Positions 1 through 5,980 of a stretch of 32,664 bases of DNA are shown one piece after another. The notes under the pieces are model-generated. The model was not told where the DNA came from. It worked only from the letters and a program-made list of their open reading frames with translations, and made no database searches. The DNA lies in the NCBI GenBank assembly GCA_003537575.1, contig DPRS01000028.1, positions 17,693-50,356 of the forward strand. Reading direction: 5' to 3'. Both the position numbers and the translations under genes were made by a program. Numbering within the stretch: the first letter of the stretch is position 1; the number at the start of each line of letters is the position of its first letter. The stretch comes from Oxalobacteraceae bacterium. Its GTDB lineage: Bacteria; Pseudomonadota; Gammaproteobacteria; Burkholderiales; Burkholderiaceae_D.

Positions 1-129
1 GACCAGGTGACCCAGCAAAACGCCGCGCTGGTCGAAGAGGCCGCGGCTTCAGCCGATGCCATGAAGGAGCAGGCGCAGCAGCTGGTGGCGGCCGTGAGCA
101 CGTTCAAGCTCGAGGAGGCGGCGCGCTGA
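1..129 (+). CDS. Methyl-accepting chemotaxis protein, C-terminal end (partial)
   Basis: The window opens inside this gene; only the last 42 codons before the TGA are visible. The residues read DQVTQQNAALVEEAAA and continue into an alanine/glutamine-rich helix. This is the familiar end of the cytoplasmic signalling coiled coil of a methyl-accepting chemotaxis receptor, just after the conserved hairpin tip that binds CheA and CheW. Many betaproteobacterial receptors end this way, with QQNAALVEE carrying probable methylation-helix glutamates. The sensory domain, membrane segments and start lie outside the window, so the ligand cannot be guessed. The assignment rests on this short but characteristic motif. 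Confidence 0.85.
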   Translation, partial: DQVTQQNAALVEEAAASADAMKEQAQQLVAAVSTFKLEEAAR

Positions 130-236
130 CTGCGATACGGCCTGCGGGCCTGCTGCAATAACCCGGATAGCTTATGTGAAGACGGCGGTTACCCGGGTGT
201 CGCTCCGCTCTCGCGACCCCGCAAGGTAAAGGCGAT

Positions 237-377
237 TTACCAGGTGCCGCCAGTGTAATTCTTGCCGAAGCGGTTCCGGTAAATCTCGTCATGCTTCTTT
301 CTATAGCGGTAGTGCGAATATCCCGCACCTGCCAATGTTGCCAACCAGGCACCTGCACCCAACAAAAACGCAATCAT
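237..377 (-). CDS. Small single-span membrane protein, 46 aa
   Basis: This is a short ORF of 46 codons starting with ATG at 377 and ending with TAA at 237. AAAGGA lies about five bases upstream of the ATG, a good ribosome-binding site. The protein begins MIAFLLGAGAWLATLAGAGY, a single hydrophobic helix of about 20 residues. A strongly basic patch (HYRYRKKHDE) and a polar tail ending in GGTW follow. The positive charge after the helix suggests an inner-membrane protein with its C-terminus in the cytoplasm. I do not recognise the family. It lies downstream of the dsbBA terminator on the same strand, so it probably has its own promoter, although I found no convincing one. Confidence 0.6.
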   Translation of the reverse strand: MIAFLLGAGAWLATLAGAGYSHYRYRKKHDEIYRNRFGKNYTGGTW

Positions 378-488
378 GTTTATCCTTTTGATGTGCGCAG
401 CATTCTAATTCACCGAGCTATCCATTGGAATCGTCAAAGTAACAAGTTTGTAAATATAGCATCGACGGGATCCAACGTAGTAATCAGG

Positions 489-519
489 AAAAAAACGCCG
501 GACTCTTTTTCGCCCGGCG
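489..519 (-). terminator. Rho-independent terminator of the dsbB-dsbA pair
   Basis: On the minus strand a 6-bp GC stem (CGCCGG/CCGGCG, 514-519 and 496-501) with a 12-base loop is followed by a run of seven T (489-495). It lies 13 bases beyond the dsbA-like stop codon, the expected position for a transcription terminator. Confidence 0.75.
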
Positions 520-531
520 ATATTCGTCCCG

Positions 532-1194
532 TTATTTCTTGCCGTGCTTAGCGGCAGCCAGCTCTTCTTCAATCAATTCCAACAGTTCTTCGTCGCCAAA
601 CTTTGGCAGCGGCCTGCCGTTGACAAAGAACTCAGGTGTCTTCGTCACGTTGAGCACCCTGACGTCGGCCATATCCTGTTGGAGGGCCCGGTCGATATCA
701 GGTAACTGCATGTCACTTCGTGCCCGCTCAATATTTACACCCACATTGCTGAGGGACTGCCAGACACGGTCGACTATTGCCGTATGGTGCTCCGTCCATA
801 CGTGCTGGGTCGAAAGCAACGCTTCCAGCGATTCCCAGTATTTCCCTTGTCGCCGCGCTGCCTCCAGTGCTTTGACGACTTCGTCGGAGCCACGATGGAA
901 CGGCGCATAGCGAACTGTCAGGCGAATTTTTCCCGGATTTTTCGCCATGATGTCCTTCACAAATGGATAGAACGCCGCGCAGGTTTCACATGCAGGATCG
1001 AGAAATTCGACGATGTGGACCGGTGCATTGGCATCTCCCATGGTCGGGGAGTGGAAGCGAACGAGCGCCTCGCGGTTTCTGGCGGCGGCCTCTTGGGCCT
1101 GCTGCGCTCGCATATTCTTGATGTACATTGTCGCGCCGCCAAATGCGGCAGCAAGCAGCACAATGGCTGCGATGAAAATTGTTCGTTGTTTCAT
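532..1194 (-). CDS. DsbA/BdbD-like thiol-disulfide oxidoreductase, membrane-anchored
   Basis: This 220-residue protein has an N-terminal hydrophobic helix (about residues 5-24) acting as signal anchor, a short linker, and a DsbA-type thioredoxin fold facing the periplasm. The redox site is CETC (C69 and C72) in FLDPACETCAAFYP. The cis-proline loop is visible as VTKTPEFFVNG near the C-terminus. The family oxidises cysteine pairs in exported proteins and is re-oxidised by a DsbB partner. Its start overlaps the stop of the DsbB-like gene by four bases (ATGA), so the two are translationally coupled and almost certainly work together. The CETC dipeptide differs from CPHC of classical DsbA, which suggests a dedicated pair rather than the housekeeping DsbA. 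Confidence 0.85.
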   Translation of the reverse strand: MKQRTIFIAAIVLLAAAFGGATMYIKNMRAQQAQEAAARNREALVRFHSPTMGDANAPVHIVEFLDPACETCAAFYPFVKDIMAKNPGKIRLTVRYAPFHRGSDEVVKALEAARRQGKYWESLEALLSTQHVWTEHHTAIVDRVWQSLSNVGVNIERARSDMQLPDIDRALQQDMADVRVLNVTKTPEFFVNGRPLPKFGDEELLELIEEELAAAKHGKK

Positions 1195-1655
1195 TTTCTA
1201 TTTTTGAAATAGATTGCGAGAAGGAGAAGGTTGATTACAGTGAAGGATGCAACGGAAAGCAGAGGAATGGTTACAAAGCCAAACCATTCGACTTCCACTT
1301 GCGAACAAGGCACGCCCTTCGTACAGGGCGTCATGGTTTCAGGGATGATTCCTTCCACTAGCAGCATGTGGTACACCGCAACGAGCCAGCCTGTAATGGA
1401 CAAGGGTAGTGCGTAGCGAATGACCTTGGGATCCAGTGGGAATAAGCCGACGGCCAATACGAAAACCAGCGGAAACATGAAGATGCGTTGATACCAGCAA
1501 AGCACACAAGGAGTAAATCCCATTACCTCACCGAGAAACAACGCTCCGAGGGTGGAGATGGTTGCCGCCAACCAGGCGCCAAACACAAGAGGCCATGACG
1601 CGCTCATCTCCTGAGTGGTAAAACTATTTCGAACTTCAGTTATTGACTTGTTCAT
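1191..1655 (-). CDS. DsbB/BdbC-like disulfide bond formation protein
   Basis: This 154-residue inner-membrane protein has four predicted membrane helices. It carries the two cysteine pairs of the DsbB/BdbC family: C50-x-x-C53 (CVLCWYQRI) after the first helix, and C111/C117 in the second periplasmic loop (CTKGVPC). The family passes electrons from a reduced DsbA-type partner to membrane quinone. The WYQRI sequence after the first pair and the short length resemble the BdbC type more than E. coli DsbB. It is the first gene of a two-gene operon with the CETC oxidoreductase, overlapping it by four bases. No clear Shine-Dalgarno sequence precedes ATG 1655, but no better in-frame start was found. 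Confidence 0.87.
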   Translation of the reverse strand: MNKSITEVRNSFTTQEMSASWPLVFGAWLAATISTLGALFLGEVMGFTPCVLCWYQRIFMFPLVFVLAVGLFPLDPKVIRYALPLSITGWLVAVYHMLLVEGIIPETMTPCTKGVPCSQVEVEWFGFVTIPLLSVASFTVINLLLLAIYFKNRK

Positions 1656-1957
1656 GATGGCTGTCTGAAGGAACGTACGCGCGTTGAGCTTGGGCGCATC
1701 TTACCGTACCGAAGCACAAAAGGGCACAGGCGGCTGGCGCAAATTCAGAACAAGGATACCGAATCGATCCCGGGCAGCGCATGGACGGTTCTGTTCAAAG
1801 ATTTGGTGCTGTGTCACTGATGATCTTGGGGCGCTTGCGCAAGGTGCTTGTCACTGTCTTCGCCAAGAGCTATTTTTGATGCGCTAGCGGCCATAATTCA
1901 CCTATCATGGCTTACCGTACCGGTATGTAAAACCCGATGTATTCTCAAGGAGATTTG
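1656..1957. other. Intergenic region between dsbB-like gene and the next CDS
   Basis: About 300 bases separate the divergently oriented dsbB-like gene and the small acidic-protein gene. A 67-codon GTG/TTG-type frame here has no protein-like character. The only structure seen is a 12-base direct repeat, CTTACCGTACCG, at 1700-1711 and 1911-1922, close to the two divergent starts. The region must hold both promoters, but no consensus pair stood out. Confidence 0.4.
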
Positions 1958-2230
1958 ATGAAAAGCACGATGAGCGTCGAGCAAGACGACGAGCAATATC
2001 GCGATGTACGCGTTGAATTCGCCCCGGACGATGATTTCAAGAAACGGGTTTATACGATCCGGCTGTCGCTCGACAAGGAGTTTGGGATGATTTCCGAGAG
2101 TGACTGGACTTACGTTGCAAATGAAGGCGCGGCGGTAACCGAACTCGACAACGATCCCCCGCCAGAGGTGCTGGAAGCCTACGCAGCCCTGAAATCGCAA
2201 GCGGAATCTCTTGTAGAGCAAGAGCCGTGA
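1958..2230 (+). CDS. Hypothetical small acidic protein, 90 aa
   Basis: The frame is open from 1937, but the ATG at 1958 is preferred because AAGGAG lies five bases upstream. The 90-residue product is soluble and acidic, rich in D and E, with no membrane helix, cysteines or signal peptide. The middle reads RVYTIRLSLDKEFGMISESDW, a possible beta-strand and turn, and the C-terminus looks helical (PPEVLEAYAALKSQ). I do not recognise the family. It lies about 100 bases before the glutaredoxin-like gene on the same strand and could share its transcript. Confidence 0.7.
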   Translation: MKSTMSVEQDDEQYRDVRVEFAPDDDFKKRVYTIRLSLDKEFGMISESDWTYVANEGAAVTELDNDPPPEVLEAYAALKSQAESLVEQEP

Positions 2231-2330
2231 AAAGCGACGGAATGTCAGCACGGATCACCCAGGTATACGGAATTGTTGTGGCAATTGAAAAACACGATAT
2301 CCTAAGCAATTAAAACTGCCAGGAACCGTG

Positions 2331-2705
2331 ATGAGCCGAAGTATCCTCGATGAGGCACATATCCATCCCACCATTCGCGCGACTATTTCCAATGACAATG
2401 CCGACATCGTGGCTGAAGTCAAAGCGGCAATTGCGGCCAATCCTGTGGTCGTAGTAGGGATGGCTCAAAACCCCTTTCCAAGAAAGGCACGGACTGTCCT
2501 TTCCGCTGCCAAGGTTCCCTGCACATATCTGGAGTACGGCAGCTATCTCACTGGCTGGCGGCGTCGCGCTGCACTCAAGATGTGGACCGGATGGCAGACC
2601 TTCCCGATGATATTTATAAAGGGCGTATTGATCGGGGGCGCAAGCGATTTGCAACGGCTTATTTCAAATGGTGAGCTATCCAGTATGCTCAAAGCCGAAT
2701 CCTGA
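2331..2705 (+). CDS. Glutaredoxin-fold protein lacking the active-site cysteines
   Basis: This 124-residue protein starts at ATG 2331, with AGGA six bases upstream; the in-frame GTG at 2328 is less likely. Residues 38-112 follow the monothiol glutaredoxin layout: strand VVVVG, active-site loop, helix, the WRRRAALKMWTGW segment, the cis-proline motif QTFPMIFIKG and the glycine pair in LIGGASDL. The place of the catalytic CPYC/CGFS motif reads NPFP (residues 47-50), so both redox positions are non-cysteine. The only cysteine is C64. Thiol chemistry or Fe-S ligation by the normal mechanism is therefore unlikely, although the glutathione-binding scaffold looks intact. The SIR2 gene follows directly. 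Confidence 0.75.
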   Translation: MSRSILDEAHIHPTIRATISNDNADIVAEVKAAIAANPVVVVGMAQNPFPRKARTVLSAAKVPCTYLEYGSYLTGWRRRAALKMWTGWQTFPMIFIKGVLIGGASDLQRLISNGELSSMLKAES

Positions 2706-2706
2706 C

Positions 2707-3543
2707 ATGTCTTCAATCGACATCGCCTGCAACGACGCAGCCGAGCTGATTTCCCAGGCGGATAGCTTGTTGATTACTGCCGGCGCCGGTATCGGCATCG
2801 ACTCCGGCTTGCCCGATTTTCGGGGCGACAACGGCTTCTGGAAAGCCTACCCGGCGCTGGGTAATCTCGGCATGCGGTTCTGCGAAGTAGCCAATCCGGA
2901 GGCGTTCAAGTCGATGCCCGCCATTGCCTGGGGCTTCTATGGCCACCGTCTCAAGCTGTATCGGGAAACTGTTCCACATGCAGGATTTGCGCTACTGTTG
3001 AGCCTGTCCCGAAAAATGCCCAACGGCGCTTTCGTATTCACCAGCAACGTCGATGGCCAATTCCAGAAGGCCGGTTTCGATCCTGATCGCATCATTGAGT
3101 GCCATGGCTCGATCCATCATCTGCAATGCTTCAACGCGTGCGGACAAGCGGCCTGGCCGGCAGATGACTTTGCGCCTGTCGTCGATGTCGCGCATTGCAA
3201 ATTACTGTCTGATTGGCCGACTTGCCCGGGTTGCGGTGGACTGGCGCGTCCCAACATCATGATGTTCGACGATTGGGATTGGGATGCCAAGCGCACCGAA
3301 CGCCAGCAAGCCAGATTTGAAGCCTGGATGGCACGGACGGAAAGGCCGGTTGTCATCGAAATCGGCGCAGGCACGGCCATACCAACCGTACGCTACTTTG
3401 GCGAGGAGGCGGCGTGCCCGCTGATCCGCATCAATCCGACCGAATGTCAGGTGGGACTGGCGCGAGACATTGCCATTCCTCTGGGGGCCCTGGATGGCAT
3501 CACCCGTATTGCCAATGACCTACAGAAAATGCTTGGAGCCTGA
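2707..3543 (+). CDS. SIR2-family NAD-dependent protein deacylase
   Basis: This 278-residue sirtuin removes acyl groups from lysines and consumes NAD. Visible motifs are the NAD-binding GAGIGIDSGLPDFRG (residues 26-40), the SNVDG segment at 113-117, the catalytic histidine H133 in ECHGS, and a zinc site from C141/C145 and C173/C176. A GAG near residue 220 belongs to the second NAD-binding strand. In canonical sirtuins the third motif reads TQN(I/V)DGLH; here it is TSNVDGQF, so the glutamine is replaced. The ATG at 2707 is two bases after the TGA of the glutaredoxin-like gene, which suggests coupling. An in-frame upstream ATG at 2668 would lie inside that gene and is less likely. Its 3' end overlaps the convergent ORF by 24 bases. 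Confidence 0.88.
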   Translation: MSSIDIACNDAAELISQADSLLITAGAGIGIDSGLPDFRGDNGFWKAYPALGNLGMRFCEVANPEAFKSMPAIAWGFYGHRLKLYRETVPHAGFALLLSLSRKMPNGAFVFTSNVDGQFQKAGFDPDRIIECHGSIHHLQCFNACGQAAWPADDFAPVVDVAHCKLLSDWPTCPGCGGLARPNIMMFDDWDWDAKRTERQQARFEAWMARTERPVVIEIGAGTAIPTVRYFGEEAACPLIRINPTECQVGLARDIAIPLGALDGITRIANDLQKMLGA

Positions 3544-3786
3544 CGCCGGGGTTTGGGCTGTAATACGCTTGAGCCGTTGTCCATAAATCCCCCAGACGCA
3601 ATCAGCGCCATCCACTGTGCCGCACAGCGCCCAGCCGGTACCGATCTTCTTGGCTACCACCGGGCTGCCGATTTCAGCTGCCAGCTTTTGCGCCCATTGC
3701 GTTGCCGAACCTTGTCCCTTGAAGAGTTCATTACCCTCGAAGATGACCGTCGCGTCAAAAACCGGGGTTGCGAAAATTGTCGTCAC
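3520..3786 (-). CDS. Hypothetical protein, 88 aa
   Basis: This minus-strand frame starts with GTG at 3786, preceded by AAGGGA at a normal spacing, and ends inside the 3' end of the convergent SIR2 gene. The sequence looks like a small folded protein (MTTIFATPVFDATVIFEG, then an alternating strand/helix pattern), with two cysteines and no signal peptide or membrane helix. The opposite-strand frame over the same bases looks less natural. I do not recognise a family. The 24-base tail-to-tail overlap with SIR2 leaves no room for a terminator between them. Confidence 0.55.
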   Translation of the reverse strand: MTTIFATPVFDATVIFEGNELFKGQGSATQWAQKLAAEIGSPVVAKKIGTGWALCGTVDGADCVWGIYGQRLKRITAQTPASGSKHFL

Positions 3787-3840
3787 TGGTATTTCCCTTA
3801 AGTTGGCTTGAATATTGTACGTTCTCGCAAGCCCCGCGCG

Positions 3841-4293
3841 CTACCAATCCAGGGAGAGCAATTGCTGCGCCATCGGCAGCAGGCATAGCGATGGAATCTC
3901 GTCACGAGTCGCCCAGGTATAGCCATCCATCTCCGGCGTCGGCGCACCCGTCTCGCGATGGGAAAAATAACTGGTACAGACCAGGTGGCCAAGGCAGTTC
4001 AGATTTTCCGGCGCACGCACCTTGTACAGATGCAGTCTTTTATGCTTTTGATAGGCGAAGCCACCGATTTCTTCAAAGGCGGAATGGGCAAAATCGAGGC
4101 CGGTTTCTTCCCTTAATTCCCGCTTTGCCGCTGCCAGCGTGGATTCGCCGGATTCTCGCATTCCCTTGGGAATATCCCAGTGACGGGTGCCCGTGACGTG
4201 GCAGACAAGGAGTTGTCCGCGGTGATTGAGAATCAGGGTGCCGCAGGAAGTCGGCATTTCAATGGGGGCTGGGGCATGCGCTAAAGCTGTCAT
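3841..4293 (-). CDS. Nudix hydrolase
   Basis: This 150-residue protein has a complete Nudix box at residues 44-66: G44, E50, R58-E59, E62-E63 and G65 match the GX5EX7REUXEEXGU pattern. Nudix enzymes hydrolyse nucleoside diphosphates linked to another group, using Mg2+ held by the box glutamates. The stretch RHWDIPKGMRESGES resembles the diadenosine-polyphosphate/bis(5'-nucleosyl) type, but the substrate cannot be settled from sequence alone. ATG 4293 has AAGGAG six bases upstream, which fixes the start. It is a soluble single-domain protein, probably transcribed alone; the tRNA-Asn terminator lies upstream of it. Confidence 0.88.
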   Translation of the reverse strand: MTALAHAPAPIEMPTSCGTLILNHRGQLLVCHVTGTRHWDIPKGMRESGESTLAAAKRELREETGLDFAHSAFEEIGGFAYQKHKRLHLYKVRAPENLNCLGHLVCTSYFSHRETGAPTPEMDGYTWATRDEIPSLCLLPMAQQLLSLDW

Positions 4294-4463
4294 GCAATCT
4301 CCTTAAAGGAACAGTGTGCGTGGATATTTCCTTGCCATCGACACGTCCGAATGCCCGGCGGCACATAACACCAGGCATGCGGAAAAGCGCTAGCGCCCGG
4401 CAGCTTGAGCTGCGAGCGGAATATTGCGGAAAACGTGAGGTTTGTTTTGCGTAGGAAATGAGA

Positions 4464-4491
4464 AAGGGGCCACGTTTTCACGTGGCCCCTT
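4464..4491 (-). terminator. Terminator downstream of tRNA-Asn
   Basis: A perfect 12-bp inverted repeat (AAGGGGCCACGT at 4464-4475, complement at 4480-4491) with a four-base loop lies ten bases past the tRNA 3' end. In the direction of tRNA transcription its second arm ends in CCCCTTTCTC, a short T-rich tail. Confidence 0.8.
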
Positions 4492-4500
4492 AATGAAGCT

Positions 4501-4576
4501 TGGCTCCCCGACCTGGACTCGAACCAGGGACCTGCGGATTAACAGTCCGTCGCTCTACCGACTGAGCTATCAGGGA
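4501..4576 (-). tRNA. tRNA-Asn (anticodon GTT)
   Basis: The minus strand from 4576 to 4501 folds as a 76-base tRNA with CCA encoded. The acceptor stem TCCCTGA pairs with TCGGGGA (one G-T wobble), the D-loop contains AGCTCAGTCGGTAGAGC, and the T-arm contains GGTTCGAGTCC. The anticodon loop CTGTTAA in the stem CGGACTGTTAATCCG gives anticodon GTT, for asparagine. A consensus promoter lies just upstream and a strong hairpin terminator just downstream, so it is a single-gene transcription unit. Confidence 0.97.
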
Positions 4577-4587
4577 AAGGAGACAAG

Positions 4588-4616
4588 ATTATAGGGGCAA
4601 TCTACGATCTTGTCAA
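4588..4616 (-). promoter_or_regulatory. Perfect sigma-70 promoter of tRNA-Asn
   Basis: On the minus strand TTGACA (4611-4616) and TATAAT (4588-4593) are separated by exactly 17 bases, a full consensus promoter. The predicted start of transcription is a few bases before the tRNA 5' end. It sits just past the tyrB stop codon, transcribing in the same direction. Confidence 0.93.
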
Positions 4617-4638
4617 AGCATTGAAGCAATTTTGTTAC

Positions 4639-5853
4639 TTACAGCACCTTGGCGATGGCATCGACCACGTTGTCGATATTGCGCGAATTCAGGGCTGCCA
4701 CGCAGATACGGCCGGTATCCACTGCATAGATCGAGAATTCGTCGCGCAGGCGGCCGACCTGGTCCTTGGTCAGGCCGGAATACGAGAACATGCCGCGCTG
4801 CTGGATGACAAAGTCGAAATTCTGGCCGGGCACTTTGGCTTTCAGCTTTTCCACCAGTTCCTTGCGCATTTCCTTGATGCGCACGCGCATGGCGGCCAGT
4901 TCCTCTTCCCACAGCTTGCGCAGTTCGGGAGTGGCGAGGACGGTAGCAACCACCTGGCCGCCGTGGGTCGGCGGGTTGGAGTAGTTGGTGCGCACGACGC
5001 GCTTCAGCTGCGACAGCACGCGGGCGGCTTCCTCGGCGCTGGCGGCGACGATGGACAGGGCGCCGACGCGCTCGCCGTACAGCGAGAACGACTTCGAGAA
5101 GGAATTCGAGACGAACAGCGGGCCGCCGGCGTCAGCGAAGCGGCGCACCACCTTGCCGTCGGCGTCGATGCCGTCGCCGAAGCCCTGGTAAGCCATGTCG
5201 AGGAAGGGCACCAGGCCGCGCTGGGTGACCACCTCGATGACCTGGGTCCACTGGTCTTCGGTCAGGTCGGCGCCGGTCGGGTTGTGGCAGCAGGCGTGCA
5301 GCAGGACGATCGAGCCGGCCGGCATGGTCTGCAGAGCTTGCAGCATGCCGGCGAAGTTCACGCCGCGTGTGGCGGCATCATAGTAAGGGTAGTTGTTGAC
5401 GACGAAGCCGGCCGATTCGAACAGGGCGCGGTGGTTTTCCCAGGACGGATCGCTGATCCAGACTTGCGCATTCGGCGAGAAGCGCTTGAGGAAGTCGGCG
5501 CCCAGCTTGAGTGCACCGGTGCCGCCGATGGCTTGCGCGGTGACCGCGCGCTTTTCAGTGATGACGTCGCTGTCGGCGCCGAACACCAGTTCCTGCACTG
5601 CCTTGTCGTACGCTGCCAGGCCTTCGATCGGCAGGTAAGTGCGCGGCGCCAGTTTTTCCATCAGCTGCGCTTCGGCTTTCTTCACGCATTCCAGCAGCGG
5701 CACCTTGCCGTTGTCGTCGTAATAGACACCAACGCCGAGGTTGGTTTTGCCGGGATTCTTGTCGGCGTTGTAAGCTTCGGTGATGCCGAGGATGGGGTCG
5801 CGGGGGGCCATTTCAATGGCGCCGAACAGGGAGGCGGAAACAGGTGCGTTCAT
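4639..5853 (-). CDS. tyrB: Aromatic-amino-acid aminotransferase
   Basis: This 404-residue PLP-dependent class I aminotransferase transfers amino groups between aromatic amino acids or aspartate and 2-oxoglutarate, including the last step of tyrosine and phenylalanine synthesis. The PLP lysine is in SNSFSKSFSLYGERVGAL, which follows the E. coli TyrB form (SNSFSKxFSLYGERVG) rather than AspC. HACCHNPTGAD and the C-terminal RICVAALN, with its substrate-carboxylate arginine, are also present. The frame is open to 5919, but the ATG at 5853 fits the family's N-terminus (LFGAIEMAPRDPILG); no start here has a strong ribosome-binding site. It is divergent from uvrB, with about 130 bases between starts. 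The tRNA-Asn promoter follows its stop codon directly. Confidence 0.9.
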   Translation of the reverse strand: MNAPVSASLFGAIEMAPRDPILGITEAYNADKNPGKTNLGVGVYYDDNGKVPLLECVKKAEAQLMEKLAPRTYLPIEGLAAYDKAVQELVFGADSDVITEKRAVTAQAIGGTGALKLGADFLKRFSPNAQVWISDPSWENHRALFESAGFVVNNYPYYDAATRGVNFAGMLQALQTMPAGSIVLLHACCHNPTGADLTEDQWTQVIEVVTQRGLVPFLDMAYQGFGDGIDADGKVVRRFADAGGPLFVSNSFSKSFSLYGERVGALSIVAASAEEAARVLSQLKRVVRTNYSNPPTHGGQVVATVLATPELRKLWEEELAAMRVRIKEMRKELVEKLKAKVPGQNFDFVIQQRGMFSYSGLTKDQVGRLRDEFSIYAVDTGRICVAALNSRNIDNVVDAIAKVL

Positions 5854-5980
5854 CGTGATAACATGAAAAGTTGGCTGCATTGGTGGTGATGCAGCGGGGT
5901 TGTCCATCCACAAAGCCACGTTTTTGATACGGGTTTTGCGCGGAATTGCAACCTATTATTCTACCAAAGGTCGAACATAC

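Noticed and set aside
1684..1887. 67-codon frame in the dsbB upstream region
   Set aside because: Non-ATG start, no ribosome-binding site, unnatural composition.
4290..4481. 63-codon minus-strand frame between Nudix and tRNA genes
   Set aside because: It runs through the tRNA terminator hairpin and has no ribosome-binding site or protein-like pattern.
4621..5889. 422-codon plus-strand frame opposite tyrB
   Set aside because: It is a GC-rich shadow frame, rich in H, A, G and V, opposite a gene with clear catalytic motifs.
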